Source: Chitinophagaceae bacterium
Lineage (GTDB): Bacteria; Bacteroidota; Bacteroidia; Chitinophagales; Chitinophagaceae
Length of the DNA: 6,064 nt
Direction: 5' to 3'
NCBI GenBank assembly: GCA_019454915.1
Contig: JACFNM010000253.1
Location: 1-6,064, forward strand
Below are positions 5,819 to 6,064 of this stretch, in pieces. The translations under genes were made by a program, and so were the position numbers. Numbering within the stretch: position 1 is the first letter of the stretch; each line of letters begins with the position of its first letter. Below the pieces are notes generated by a model, which was not told where the DNA came from, did not search any database, and saw only the letters and a list, made by a program, of their open reading frames with translations.

Positions 5819-6064
5819 TTATTGCACCATTCCGGATACAGACTGAATTTGATGAGCGCTGAAATAGCCTAACGCACCGCCTTCTATATTGCTAATCGGG
5901 TTAGCGGGGGAGGCTGAACTGCTGTTTCCCGAAGCTCCCTGGATGAGACTATACCAATAATCATAAACGGTGGACGAAATACTCTGCATCTCCACTTTAA
6001 CCAGATCTCCGCTTTTGATGTTTTTTTCGTCGTCAGGAGGGGTAAAAAGAGTGATCACGGACGG
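5819..6064 (-). CDS. DUF4249-like protein, C-terminal fragment (5' end outside window)
   Basis: Only the last 81 codons are present, and the frame stays open to the window edge. A GTG at 6058 could be read as a start, but upstream codons (Pro, Ser) continue the frame, so the gene is partial. The visible part has a short strand-like segment (SGDLVKVEMQSIS, 18-30), an aromatic VYDYWYSL (33-40), a Ser/Gly-rich loop, and SPANPISNIEGGALGYFSAH (52-71). From memory of the family, this ANP-x3-NI-x-GGALGYFSA ending is typical of DUF4249 proteins. These are Bacteroidota envelope proteins, usually with a lipoprotein signal, often encoded beside TonB-dependent receptors. The signal peptide would lie outside the window and cannot be checked. 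The function is unknown. Other beta-rich envelope families remain possible. Confidence 0.65.
   Translation of the reverse strand, partial: PSVITLFTPPDDEKNIKSGDLVKVEMQSISSTVYDYWYSLIQGASGNSSSASPANPISNIEGGALGYFSAHQIQSVSGMVQ

Noticed and set aside
6056..6058. GTG as the start of a short 79-residue gene at the right edge
   Set aside because: The frame stays open to 6064, and the sequence looks like the C-terminus of a larger DUF4249-type protein.

Overview
The window reads as chromosomal housekeeping DNA from a member of the Bacteroidota, probably near the Chitinophagaceae or Sphingobacteriales. The family placement is inference. Three things point there. First, there is a near-consensus Bacteroidota promoter (TTTG, 21 nt, TATCTTTG) upstream of infA. 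Second, recognisable Shine-Dalgarno sequences are essentially absent and starts sit in A/T-rich leaders. Third, the right edge holds the C-terminal end of what looks like a DUF4249 protein, a family typical of this phylum. Every supported gene is on the minus strand, so transcription runs from high to low coordinates.

Layout in transcription order. Positions 6064-5819 hold the 3' end of a DUF4249-like gene whose start lies outside the window. Positions 5818-5615 are a spacer with a weak hairpin and the infA promoter. Positions 5614-1729 hold an alpha-type ribosomal operon: infA (IF1), rpmJ (L36), rpsM (S13), rpsK (S11), rpsD (S4), rpoA (RNA polymerase alpha) and rplQ (L17). A strong intrinsic terminator follows at 1703-1672. 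Next come carA (carbamoyl-phosphate synthase small subunit, 1594-491), with its own candidate promoter, and aroQ (type II 3-dehydroquinate dehydratase, 440-15). No spacer exceeds about 205 nt.

The seven-gene unit supplies translation initiation, 30S and 50S ribosomal proteins and the alpha subunit that nucleates RNA polymerase. In E. coli S4 is the feedback repressor of the equivalent operon; no equivalent leader site could be identified here by eye. CarA supplies ammonia from glutamine to CarB (not in this window) for arginine and pyrimidine synthesis, and AroQ acts in the shikimate pathway, so this second pair is biosynthetic.

I see no mobile element, CRISPR array, tRNA or rRNA gene, and no convincing new biological system. 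The points worth a second look are: infA starting its own transcription unit beside a DUF4249 gene rather than after secY/map; period-7 tandem repeats just upstream of rpsM and rplQ; unusually long spacers (96-146 nt) between ribosomal genes; very short predicted leaders for infA and carA; a zinc-ligand-less L36; and a long charged tail on L17.
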